In this document: piece after piece, positions 1-10,100 of the stretch
Layout of the letters: each line of letters starts with the position of its first letter
How positions within the stretch are numbered: the stretch's first letter is position 1
Origin: Chrysoporthe austroafricana
Taxonomy: Eukaryota; Ascomycota; Sordariomycetes; Diaporthales; Cryphonectriaceae
NCBI GenBank assembly: GCA_001051155.2
Contig: JYIP02000001.1
Location: 2,480,001 to 2,544,000 of the forward strand
Direction: 5' to 3'
Length of the DNA stretch: 64,000 nucleotides
Translations under genes and position numbers: made by a program
Notes under the pieces: model-generated
Databases searched by the model: none
Seen by the model: only the letters and a program-made list of their open reading frames with translations
What the model was told of the DNA's origin: nothing

Positions 1-954
1 GCGGGGCATTTGCAATAGTTGAGCTTGGAGAGGTCAGTCAGGACTACGCAGGACTCGGGGAACAGGGACTGGCAGCTGAAGGCTACAATCGGCGTTGTGG
101 AGGGGCACGAGGGGGGCCTGAGGGGCACGAGGGGGGCCTGAGGGGCACGCTAGGGATCTACCCCTCGCCCGCTTGCAGCGCTGGGCGGCAGGGATACTAC
201 GTAAGACGCCTACACGGGCAGCTCTGATAAAGTAACCTACCGTATTCGATCGAGACCTCGTGCCATCCCACCCTCGACCAGATCAACCTCGCCGTTGGGT
301 CGACCAGTGTTGTCAGATGTGATGAGATGGCCCACGCGGTTTCGAACAGCTCACTACTATTCAACAACCGAACCTATCCGACAGAGGGGCAGCTCGCGTG
401 ATGGCCGGCGAATCGTTGTGTCTCGGTGCAGAAGAGACACAGTAGAGAAAGATATCAGCCTCCATAATCCAACTCGAGGGTGGTCCCCGCCAGTGTCCGG
501 CATCGGGCCTGCTACGCAGCCTCGTAAGCCCGGCTCGCTGGCACACATACATACAAAGAATACGGATGAAAGCCAGTAGATAAGCTGCAGCGAGATAGAT
601 ACACCTGAGGCTATCTAGGTCAGAGTAGTGATATAGTTGGTATTGCTTGAGGAAACTCGATCGCCTATTATGAGAATCTGCATCTAGCATGATAATGGTA
701 TCGTAGTGCGAAGAGATCAATCTGAAACGCCCCCAAGATCCCATCATGTCGTGTCGTCCAGGCCACTTCGAATCCATCCAGAAATGAGAGGTGAGAGAAA
801 ATGCTGCTCATGGTATCAAGATTCCACCTCCGGTGAGGGGCGGGAAATAGCAAAACGACGCTGCAAGAAGAAGATGCAAGGGCCCCTGCGGCATGCGTGC
901 CTACTGGAGCCTCATTAGAATTGACCCTCAACACCAAAGACAATTGAACCGCCA
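1..954. other. Left-edge intergenic region
   Basis: No gene is supported here. The open frames are short, overlap on both strands and lack recognisable domains. The only structure is a 20-bp direct repeat at 101-150, listed separately. The stretch next to 954 is the 3' flank of the Yippee-like gene. Confidence 0.6.
101..150. repeat. 20-bp tandem repeat, 2.5 copies
   Basis: The unit aggggcacgaggggggcctg occurs at 101-120 and 121-140 without mismatch, followed by half a unit at 141-150. It is a small G-rich minisatellite in non-coding sequence. G-runs of six fall on one strand, so slippage is a plausible origin. Confidence 0.9.
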
Positions 955-2064
955 CTAGCGAAGCCCGTTGGCGGTCTGGCCTTTTCTCGTATCATGTCGA
1001 CTGCTGACTTTGGAGCTTCGACGTCTCGCCACCGTGGCGGCGTCCCAGACCCCAGCGAAGATGTCCTCGCACTCGTCCTCGTCAGCAGAGTCAAAGACGA
1101 TCTCTTCCTCGCTCTCGCCTTCACTACTCTCAGCCTCGACCAGATAAGCACTGCCTTCGTTCGCGCGCTCGGACGAGCAGCTCTGTTTCCTCTGGCCGCC
1201 AAATGTAGAGCTCTTCCTCCCGCTGAAAGACCCGACCGGCGCGGAGGAGCTGTAAAAGTGCCGCTGCGGGCCCCCCTCCTCGCCGGGCCGGGCGTCCTCC
1301 CAGCTGCGGAAGAGCACCACCCTCTCCGTCTCGAGGATGAACTTGCCCACCTTGTACCTCTGCGCCTGCTCCCTCGCGTCCACATACTTCCACCCGATCT
1401 TGACGCCACACGTGGAGCAGTTGATGTCCGCCACGACGTGTGCCCCCGTCACCAGGTTCCGCGGCTCGGGGCGGCCGACCGTGATGTTCACGAGGTTGGC
1501 ACCGTCACGCGCAATGGCGTGATGGCCGGGGGACACGGGCGTGCTGCTGCCACCGGCGTCGCCGGTAGAGGCGGAGGTGGGTATAGAACCGGGGCACGAC
1601 GGTGTTGAGGTAGCCAGTGGTGGGGACACGAGGAGGGCGCGCCCGTGGCGGCCCGTGAAGCCTTTCGAGACGATCTGCAGCCCGTAGGCGACGTCTGTGC
1701 CGCAGGTGTTGCAGCGCAGGACGTCAGGGAGGGTGCGGGCCAGGCGGTCTCGTGTGGGATCGCGCGAGGCTGGCGGCTCGGGTTGCTTCCGAGCTGCTCC
1801 AGACGCGGGCACATCGTCGGGGGTCCCATACGTATATGTCTCGACGCCCGCAAAGGTGTTTGTGGGCGAGCTGGGGAAGTGGTCGGCTGAGGTGGTGGAG
1901 GTGGGCGAGCTGCTGAGCGAGGGGACCTCGTTGGACGCGGCCGAAGACGCAGTGGTAGCTGAGCTCTGGCGCCGCCGGAAGAAGGGGACATTCAGGCTTG
2001 GGAGGAGGTAGCTCGGAAAGTGAGGAGCCGCTGGGGCCTTGCTGCTCGCGCCCGAGCGAAACAT
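955..2064 (-). CDS. Yippee-like zinc-binding protein
   Basis: A 369-aa single-exon protein. Residues 1-110 are low-complexity (Ser, Pro, Thr). The fold region has two zinc knuckles, C118-x2-C121 (CNTCG) and C216-x2-C219 (CSTCG). The second is followed by GWKYVDA and QRYKVGKFILE, the signature of the Yippee/MIS18-like beta-tent family. The region between the knuckles (about 145-205) carries a Pro/Ser/Thr-rich insertion, so the protein is much longer than the roughly 120-aa animal Yippee proteins, as usual for fungal members. The C-terminus is acidic (EGESEEEIVFDSADEDE) and then basic. Family members bind zinc and include degron-binding subunits such as yeast Moh1, but the role of this copy is unknown. 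The start at 2064 is the first ATG of the frame. Confidence 0.85.
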   Translation of the reverse strand: MFRSGASSKAPAAPHFPSYLLPSLNVPFFRRRQSSATTASSAASNEVPSLSSSPTSTTSADHFPSSPTNTFAGVETYTYGTPDDVPASGAARKQPEPPASRDPTRDRLARTLPDVLRCNTCGTDVAYGLQIVSKGFTGRHGRALLVSPPLATSTPSCPGSIPTSASTGDAGGSSTPVSPGHHAIARDGANLVNITVGRPEPRNLVTGAHVVADINCSTCGVKIGWKYVDAREQAQRYKVGKFILETERVVLFRSWEDARPGEEGGPQRHFYSSSAPVGSFSGRKSSTFGGQRKQSCSSERANEGSAYLVEAESSEGESEEEIVFDSADEDECEDIFAGVWDAATVARRRSSKVSSRHDTRKGQTANGLR

Positions 2065-3909
2065 GACTGCGGTTTCACGAACTGTTAAAATAACCTCCAG
2101 AACGAATCTCCAGACCCAGCGAGACTGCTGTTATCTCCTGGCCGTCGAGATCGTGATAACCTCAGACGAAGGATCACGATATCGGGTCCTTCCAGGGTTG
2201 AGGAACAGATGTTGTCATTTCTCAGGGAGGAGTGCGAGATCGCAGGCGAGCTGATTTCGGAGAATTCGGAGGCTCAAGGCCAGGCCCTCGCGCTCGGGCA
2301 GGGGGCAGAGGGCAGACGGATGGACGCGAGTGGTCAGGCCAGAGCAGATGTCTTCTGTTGCAGTTGGGCGACTTGGGCTCCCATCGTGGATAGGAGGAGT
2401 CACGACGGGTAACCTGAGGGGGGTTGGTGTAGGCCCGGTGTTGCATGACCTCACACCTCACACTCGTGTTTCCCCTCCACTCCCCTGCAACCACTTACAC
2501 GGCAGCGGCGGGACAGCCCCACTGTGACCCACTAAGTACGGATGTCTTTCTCCTCGGTACTCTGATACCCCAGCACCCCAGCAGCCTAGCACGCCCAGCA
2601 CAGCCTGCAGCCGTGCCGTTCCAGCACCCCCCATACCCTGACACGTAAGGGAGGGTTGGATGCGGGATCGAGATACTCTGCTGTGCTTTCTGATGCTGCG
2701 CTGATCTTAGATCAGTTCATGCGATCGACCTGAGCCCTTGGTGGGCCCTACACTGTAGTACGGAGCCATGTACACGTACTAAGTACTATGCGATAGGAAA
2801 TAATCGCGCCGTCCGCATCCGGAATGACCCCTGACACTGCCATGTGATAGATTGGCGCCGCGCAGGTGCTGACGCCCAGGAGAAGGCTGGCCCATACTCA
2901 GTAGGCATTGGTCACTGGGAGGGCCCCGGTGCGATCTCATGCACTGGTGCAGAGCTCGATTACGGCCAGGCTGACGAGTTCCCGTGGGGCAGGATGGCCG
3001 ACGATTTGAGGTTCGTGACAGGAGATTCCATCATCTTCCTAGTTGATGACGGTTAACGGCAAGGCGTACACCTCACGACGTACACATCTGCATAGCGGGT
3101 TGGAGGTCTGTTCCCCTCGTGCGTGCCATCTGAGCAGAGCTTTGCCGTGAAGTGAAAATGGTTGCGTAAAGCTTGTAAGGGCATTGGCGGCAGAATGCGC
3201 GCGGAGACTCACTCCGGAAGGCGGTCACCGGTGTGCGCAGGTGGTCCGTGCAACGAGACCCCACACATATAGACTCCACCTCTGGTCGCGATACTTCGAT
3301 CGTTTGCTTCCTCCTTCCCATCAGACAACTTCGCCCACGGCTCAGTCAATTTTCAACAACCTCTCAGCAGCTCAACCTCCCTGAGAAGCCCCTTCATCAT
3401 TCGGCCTACACGGACTAGTAATTGATATCCCGCGGCATTACATATGTCGCTGACAACAAATGTTGTCACGTCTCTCCTTGGTCATCACCAGCTAAGTACT
3501 GCCTGCTGTTCATCACCTTTTCCTCAACAAGTATTTCTCGACAAGGTCGACACTTAAGACCATCTTCTTGAGGCACTAGGCTAATTTCTGAGAACCTCCC
3601 ACCGACATCAGAAGGCGGGCACCGGCCACCCATCGAGTTTCTTCAACCTCGCGCCCCTGGCGGCGACTGCGACTTTGAGCTTCAGCGACGTGATCCCCGC
3701 CGCAGGATTTCCCAAGGTTCGTTTTTGCAAGCTTGCTCCATTTACGCGTCGCATCGCGACCCCGCCACCCTTCACTCACCCCACCTCCCTTCACTCACCC
3801 CTCTTCACCTACCCTAAGTTTATTCGATCCCACTTCGTCATCATTTTTTCTGGGACGGTTTTTAATCTTCTCTCTTAGCCTTTTGCCGTGCCTTCAGATC
3901 AATCTCAAT
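2065..3909. other. Intergenic region between divergent genes
   Basis: This 1.8 kb separates the divergent Yippee-like and Gfd2-like genes and should hold both promoters. A CAGC/CAGCC-rich imperfect repeat lies at about 2570-2625. A pyrimidine-rich stretch at 3770-3900 (CCCTTCACTCACC repeated) directly precedes the start at 3910 and looks like a fungal 5' leader. The frame of the downstream gene is open from 3733, but the added 59 residues are low-complexity leader translation. I see no other gene. Confidence 0.55.
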
Positions 3910-5076
3910 ATGCTGCGCTCCCCAGTAGCTGATGCAGCCACCATCTTCGAAGGTCGGTATGCGGAGAATGAAACCAAACTTCTGCGCGCGATGTGGAAGC
4001 TTGGCCAACACTCGGATGTCTGCTTCATCTCAATTGACGTTGAAGGACCCTTTAAAGCCATCACCGAGCTTGGTCTCGTGTCCCAGCGAAGGAACGATCA
4101 CCGAAATGGCATGCACTTCATCGTCGACAGCACACAGAATTTCAAGATCGGGCCTCCCAAGCCCTGCGGGTTTGGGATAACTTCGACGCATGTCAACACG
4201 CCAGCCGCTCTAGGCTGTTCACTCGAGACACTGTTCGCGAGACAGCTCCAGGACAACGATATGGTGGTGCTCACGGGCTACGATGTCAAAAACGACCTTA
4301 TCAAACTTGGACGAGACTGCGATTGGCTTCCGCCCCAGGAAGTCGTCATCCTGGACACAGCGATCATCTTACGAACCCTTACTGGCAGAAAGAATTGGGC
4401 CAAACTTGAGAGAGCAATAGTAGAAGTCGGCCTTGATTTCGAACACCATCATTTCCACAACGCAGTCAACGATGCCTGGTACTCCCTTGAGCTCTTGTTC
4501 CGTAAGGCTGAACAGATCGAGGCCAAAACTACTGTCGGCGAGAGCACTATCAATTGGCAACAGCCCCCAACGCCGCCTAGATGCTCGCCCGAGCCAGACC
4601 CCAGCGCCTCAGCCGCGGACTATGCACTGAGGCTTTTCATGCCATCAGTTGCTGGCCAATCCAACTCTCCGCCTCCACCACATCGAGGATGGTCACCTCC
4701 CCCCCACACATCTGCGAACTCCGCGCCATTTGTGCCACTTACAAAACCTGCGGGGCCTCGGAACAAGAAGCGGCAAAAGCGTCGCGCTGCAGCCATGAAC
4801 GACTCGAGTCTAGGGCCCTCAGACGCCAGGCCCACAAAGAGACGCAAGCTACAGGACATTCGTGTGGAGGTCAAGGTGAATGGTAGGACTAGCGAAGGCG
4901 AAGAGAGCAAAGGGAGAGAGGAGGATACGGGGGAGGAGGGTACGGGGAAGGCGAATACGGGGGAGAGCCAGGACTTGGAGAGGCGGACACATGGTCTCAG
5001 AGATGGGGTTGTTGGAGACGTGGGATTCTGTGCACGGCTTAGGATAGCTAGGGAGGGAGGATTGCTGTCGATGTAA
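3910..5076 (+). CDS. Gfd2/YDR514C-like RNase H-fold protein
   Basis: A 388-aa protein counted from ATG 3910. Residues about 38-205 match the Gfd2/YDR514C C-terminal domain, an RNase H-like fold related to DEDDh exonucleases. The ISIDVE motif supplies D43 and E45, GYDVKND supplies D125 or D129, VILDTAIIL follows, and HNAVND supplies H183 and D188. All acidic and histidine positions expected of an active DEDDh site appear present. Catalysis is inferred. The tail from about 215 is disordered, with a Pro-rich stretch and a basic nuclear signal (TKRRKL). An acidic-Gly repeat near 4915-4970 has a roughly 15-nt periodicity (gatacgggggagga). Yeast Gfd2 is linked genetically to mRNA export through Dbp5. 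The stop codon lies inside a tandem duplication. Confidence 0.8.
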   Translation: MLRSPVADAATIFEGRYAENETKLLRAMWKLGQHSDVCFISIDVEGPFKAITELGLVSQRRNDHRNGMHFIVDSTQNFKIGPPKPCGFGITSTHVNTPAALGCSLETLFARQLQDNDMVVLTGYDVKNDLIKLGRDCDWLPPQEVVILDTAIILRTLTGRKNWAKLERAIVEVGLDFEHHHFHNAVNDAWYSLELLFRKAEQIEAKTTVGESTINWQQPPTPPRCSPEPDPSASAADYALRLFMPSVAGQSNSPPPPHRGWSPPPHTSANSAPFVPLTKPAGPRNKKRQKRRAAAMNDSSLGPSDARPTKRRKLQDIRVEVKVNGRTSEGEESKGREEDTGEEGTGKANTGESQDLERRTHGLRDGVVGDVGFCARLRIAREGGLLSM

Positions 5077-5321
5077 AAGCGTATACGGCAGGGAGATGGA
5101 CGTTCGAGTTGTTTCTCAGGCGAGCTCTCGTTCGGATACATCCTGTACGGCGTTAAGCGTCAGGCGTCCTCTTTACCTAGAGATAGTTAGATAGGGAGGG
5201 TTGCTGTCGATGTAAAAGCGCGTACGGCAGGGCGATGATCGTTCGGGTATGTTTCTCAGGCGAGCCCCCGTTCGGACTAGATCTTGTACGGCGTTAAGCG
5301 TCCGGCGTCCTCTCTATAGGT
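5044..5321. repeat. 138-bp imperfect tandem duplication over a stop codon
   Basis: Copy 1 (about 5044-5181) and copy 2 (about 5182-5321) share gatagnnagnnagggagg, ttgctgtcgatgtaaaagcg, tttctcaggcgag, gtacggcgttaagcgt and ggcgtcctct in the same order. Substitutions are scattered. The TAA of the Gfd2-like gene (5074-5076) is in copy 1, so copy 2 repeats the last codons and 3' UTR. The scattered differences suggest an old local duplication. Confidence 0.9.
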
Positions 5322-5853
5322 TGATAGCTAAGCTAGGTAATAAACACCCTCCACTAAAATTCAGGCCTCGGTACCGCGTCCAAGCTGGCGTCTGATTGAG
5401 TCTCAGACAGGTTTCCGGCTGGCGGTTGGGTTTGAAGCTAGAGTCCTGGATGAATCTCTTACTGAGGTTACCGGCTGTCGGATAGCCCGTTCGACGCAGG
5501 CCACTGGTGTTCATGGATAGCTTTAGCATCAGGCCTCTTCAGGACAGATCGCACCCGAGGCCATCTATTACCAGATTGCTAGCAAAGTGGATAGGTGAAT
5601 CATAGTTGCCTTGGGAGGGGGGGAACATCCCGAAGTCCCACTTCACCGGGGCGTTCCTCTGAAAGCCCGTTTACGTTTTGAATGGCCTGTTCGTTTGATC
5701 TAAACCTCACCTCGTTTTCACAGAGGGTTCCCTATCCGCATTTCGAGTCCAGCGGCCCTCGCGCCAGCATGGCCTTTCTTGTCTTTATCCTCCTCCACCT
5801 TGGGGGTGCGAGGCCGGCTATGATATGCCCCATCGTGCCTGCCTATGCCGTGG
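5322..5853. other. Intergenic region, 3' flanks of convergent genes
   Basis: This lies between the duplicated 3' end of the Gfd2-like gene and the stop codon of COQ7 on the opposite strand. I see no gene, RNA or further repeat. Confidence 0.5.
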
Positions 5854-6639
5854 TTACACCCTCTCGCTCACCCAGATCGCCCCCCGGCACCCTGCCCTGA
5901 TCACCCCGGTCAGCAGCCAGTGCGGCTCCGCCTTCTTGGCGTCGTGCTCGACCGCGTGGTCGAGATGCTCCAGCTCCTCGTCCCGGATCCTCCGCAGCGT
6001 GCCGATCAGCTCCCGGAGCTCCGCCCCGACCTCGTACCCCTCCTCCTCCCACCCGCGCACCATCTCCAGCAACGTCCGGATCTGGGCGTTGTAGTGGTCC
6101 CCGATCTCCGTCTCGACGGCCTCCGTGCACGCCATCGCCGCCTCCCGCCCTAGCACGGCCGTCGACCACCCCAGCCCGTACGACAGCGCCGACCAGAGCG
6201 GGTACAGGGCCGTCGGCCGCACGCGGTGCCGCGCGAGCAGCGCGTTGAACGTGTCGAGGTGGCCCTCCTCCTGCTCGTACATGTGCCGCAGCAGCGGCCG
6301 CAGGTGCGGGTGCCGCCGGACGAGCGGCGGCGTCTGCGCCGTATAGATGAGCGTCGCGGCGAGCTCGCCCGCCTGGTTGACGCGCAGCGCTGACGATAGG
6401 AAGTCGCGCTGCGCCCGCGTTAGCGGCTTGCGCCCGCCCTTGCCCCCCGCGCCAGCGCCGTCTTTCGGTGCGGCGGCGCTGCCGGGCGCGGCTTCAGCTG
6501 GGCGGGCGGGCGTTGTTGATATCGAGCGCCGCGAGGCTGGCGAGAGCGCCGCCGGTATGAGGAAATCATAAGGTGGGAATCCTGGCGGCGTCTGCAGGGC
6601 GCGCCGGGCCGGGCGCAACAGTCTCGCTGGCGATGCCAT
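5854..6639 (-). CDS. COQ7: 5-demethoxyubiquinone hydroxylase, mitochondrial
   Basis: A 261-aa protein. COQ7 (CAT5) is the di-iron monooxygenase that hydroxylates demethoxyubiquinone late in coenzyme Q synthesis, on the matrix face of the inner membrane. All six iron ligands are visible: E92 (VNQAGELAA), E124 and H127 (EQEEGHLD), E176 (EAVETEIGDHYN), E222 and H225 (DEELEHLDHA). The first 70 residues are Arg/Ala/Pro-rich with RRSISTTPA, typical of a mitochondrial presequence. The protein ends in GAIWVSERV, the usual COQ7 C-terminus. Single exon. A donor-like GTGAGC lies in the last codons, but the family ending shows it is read through. Confidence 0.96.
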   Translation of the reverse strand: MASPARLLRPARRALQTPPGFPPYDFLIPAALSPASRRSISTTPARPAEAAPGSAAAPKDGAGAGGKGGRKPLTRAQRDFLSSALRVNQAGELAATLIYTAQTPPLVRRHPHLRPLLRHMYEQEEGHLDTFNALLARHRVRPTALYPLWSALSYGLGWSTAVLGREAAMACTEAVETEIGDHYNAQIRTLLEMVRGWEEEGYEVGAELRELIGTLRRIRDEELEHLDHAVEHDAKKAEPHWLLTGVIRAGCRGAIWVSERV

Positions 6640-7167
6640 GTTGAGGGGCGTTGCTGTGATCTTGCGCGGCCTGTGTGGTTGTGCGTGCCAGGTAGGGAAG
6701 TCAAGAAAGAATTCAAAGACATCATCGGTGGTGGGCTGATCACGGACCCGGCCTCGGCACGACAGGGATGTGCCCTCGCCGGGAACTCCGGGGTGGCACC
6801 CTAACCCTCCATACGCACGGCACCCTAGAGGCTTGAAGAACGCAAGTAAAAGGGCAGTGTCAAGGGGCGTGGGGAAAAGGATTAATTTTATATTGCTATC
6901 CTAAATATATACAGCTGATGAGCAATAGCTGGGTCAGATCCCGTTGGTGAGAGCTTGCGGCAGCCGCCAAGTCTCCAGAGAAACGATGTGGCAGTGGGAT
7001 CATGAGGAATTCCAAATCGCCGATTGCTACAGTCTGCGCCATACGAGTTCCATGAGTCCTGTGTGTTGACCGCGCGACGCAAAAGGAACGGACTCCGAGC
7101 TGTCACCAAGTCTCCTGGGGCTGAATCTTCCGGAGTGGCTCCCTAGACCGTCCGCACATCCCGTTGT
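6640..7167. other. Intergenic region
   Basis: This holds the upstream region of COQ7 and the 3' flank of the phospholipase D gene, which runs in the same direction. An AT-rich stretch lies at 6880-6915. I see no gene. Confidence 0.5.
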
Positions 7168-10100
7168 TTAGTCGCTATGATAATGTTAGCCTCTTGTCTC
7201 ATACTCGTCCCTGCTCTTGTCGATCATCAACGTCGAAAGAAACATGTACTTACTAGATCTGCAAAGGAGCAGCCTGGTCAACTAGCGTGAGCCAGTCACC
7301 CTTCTCCTCTGCGCCTGCGAGCCAGTCATACGGAAACACCACTAGGTGGCCTTGGATCAAGCCGCAGAGGCCATCCATCATCTCCCGCGTCAACACATTC
7401 TCAACCATCGGGCGGTGGCGACTGCCTCTAGTCGTTGCCCGCCTGCGGCGTTTCGCCGGTCCCGTTGGCGTCGGGGTGTCAACGGCTGTCGTGGAAGACG
7501 ACGGCGCGCCACCGGAGCCGCTGGTCGCCGGGGGCTTTTCGCTCGAGTTGTTATCCTCGGGCGTGCTGAAAGTCGCGCGGCGTTCACGCTTGTCGGTCGC
7601 GGTAGCGTTGTCGCTGGGGGCGAGAAGGTGTGAATCGGCCGTGTCGTTGGTGCGCTGTGCTGCAGCTTCCTTCTCGGGATCCGGCATCGACGTAGGCGCG
7701 GATGGGAATGGACTGTTGACAGGTGGCTGGAATGCAGGACTTGCCATGGGCGAGTTGAGAGCGCGCGCAGCCGCAGCGGCCCTCTCGATGTCAAGGCGGG
7801 AGTTCTGTCGTGCATGTCGGTGCGCTGGCGATTCGTTCTCGATCGCCGCCTGGACTTTCTTCAGAGGAGCCTTGACACTGCTTCCTTTGCCCTTGACCTT
7901 CTCCGACAAAGCCCGTGCTGCCGGCACCGGGGCAGGGGCAGAGATGCCCGCTCCACCAGCTGTTGACTCCCGTCTAGGCTTCTCCGTCTCCGTCTGGTGG
8001 CTCTGATCCGTCTGCTCAGCCTTATCGTTTTGCTCATGTGGATCTCGGGGTCCCTCCTGTGCTTCTCTGAGTCGTTTCTGGTGGTCCATGAATTCCATAT
8101 ACTGGGCCCAGTCGAGCACCTCATTATCTGGCATGCAGTGAAAGACCTGTCTGTAGATCTTCGTATTGTTCTCGGCGATCCGTATCCAGACATTTTCGTA
8201 GAAATCCGGGTCTAGTGGGTCCTTCATGCAGTCCTTGTCGATAGTCGCCTGTTCAATCTGGGTTGCCAGAGGATGCGGGATCAGGACTGCCGAGTCCCTG
8301 TTAGAGTCACTCGGCAGTGGTGGTCCACCAATGTCCGTGTCATCGACCTGAGGTAGATCGGGAAGTTGGTTCGCCCTGGGCAGCCCTAACTGGTCGGTAT
8401 ATCGACGGTCGAATGGAGGCAAAGAATCGTTACTCGGTCCTTCTGCCGTCGAGTCCGTCTCAGCGGACTGCGGGCTGACCGAGTGCTGGCTAGGCGCTGG
8501 GCTCTCGATAGTGCCCTTCCCTTCGGGCAGAATACCGCGAGCGAGATATTCGCGCCCATTGATGACCACAGAATCCCTTCCCCGGTCCAGTCCTTGCTTC
8601 TGTGCCTCCTTCCAATGATCAGGACCGAAACCATCGACCTCGCGTTTCTGTTTGGCGTTGGGTCGCACCTCCCGTGAGGCTTCTGAAGCGTTAGAGCTGC
8701 TCTTGGAGCTCGTAGAGGAGCGACGCTCGTTCTCGGCGTTCGCATCCAGCTGAAGGTCGACATCATAATTGACACTGTGTGCCTTGGACATTTCAGGGCG
8801 AGCCGGAACATTAGACTGCTGGCCTGACCCGATTGAACCTTCGGAGTCACTGCCGTATATCCTTTCCATCTCAGATTGGAACGCCTCTTCCTGCCCATAG
8901 GTAGCGTTTCTCTCTTCTTCGATGATCTCATCCACTGGCAGGCCAACGTGCTCTCTCATGAGTCGCATGCGAAGGGTGTGCGCAAATCGACCGACCTGGT
9001 AATCCTTGCCTGCCATCTTGGACCACAACATATCGGTGTCCCGTACGATGGCCGCAACTTCAGAGTCACGAGAGCCCAGCATGGACCTCTCGTTTATATT
9101 GGCTGAGCCTATGAGGGCGATACGGTCATCGACAATGATCGTTTTGGCGTGTATATACAGCTGTTCGGTGACATGGTCTTGGTTGGGTCCAATTTTGCCC
9201 CACTGACGCAGCGAGAAGAATTGAATATACTCCTCGGGGTCAATGCCAGCGGCACGAAGCCTGCCAAAGATCGAGGATTCTCCGCGACAAATGCTTCGAA
9301 ACTGACATTGCATAATGAGACGGACGCTGGTGCCTTCCACTTCAGCCACAGTGTTTTGGAAGCCAGGCATGAGGGGAATTAGGACGATACATCTCCAGTC
9401 CTCGTCGTTCTCGGCGGCTCGCTTGATGCGGTCTACCAGTGCATCTCCGATCTTGTTGACGATCGGCACACCCAGCGCCTCTGTGCTCGAAATAAAGAAC
9501 TGGTTTTCCATGTAGACGAAATGGTCAGACTTTTCAATCATCTGAATATAAGCATTTTGAATGCTGCACTCGGTGTGCTGAGTACCTAACGACCAGGTAG
9601 TAGCAGATCGAAGAATCTGCACTTCGCAAGTGCCCGTGAGGCCAAGGGCCTCCAAGTCTTGGTCACGGAAGTCAGGTGGGGGCAATAGGAATGGCAGAGG
9701 TCTTGTGATCCGTCGATTGCGCCGGAGGTAGTTCCACCGCTGCACGAAGTGTCGTGTCAAATCACGAGCGGGTTGACCTACGACTTGCATGGAAATATCA
9801 TGCCAAGGCATCCGCGGTGTTTTTGAGCGGTCGTACATTTCCTCGTACGGCTCATCCAATTTGAAGAAATCTTGTATCCTCGGGTTGGAGTAATCTTTAC
9901 CAGGGAACATTTGCACATGCTCTGCGTCCCTAGGTACGTCCTGAACCTCCTGTGGCTCGAAACCTGTGGGTTTGTCGTCGGAGAGAAGGTGCTGAGGGGT
10001 GTCCCACCGGCCAAAGCATAAATCAATACCTCCGCAAAATGCGATGTAGTGATCCACGACGCAGACCTTTTCATGGTGAGCAAAGAAGTACTGGTTCTTC

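Noticed and set aside
295..579. Overlapping frames of 63-138 codons in the first kilobase
   Set aside because: They lie on both strands with no codon bias, domain or splice pattern.
5854..5875. A donor-like GTGAGC near the end of COQ7
   Set aside because: The read-through sequence AIWVSERV is the normal COQ7 C-terminus, so no intron is needed.
7287..8006. A 239-codon + strand frame inside the phospholipase D tail
   Set aside because: It is antisense to the disordered PLD C-terminus, with no domain and no promoter.
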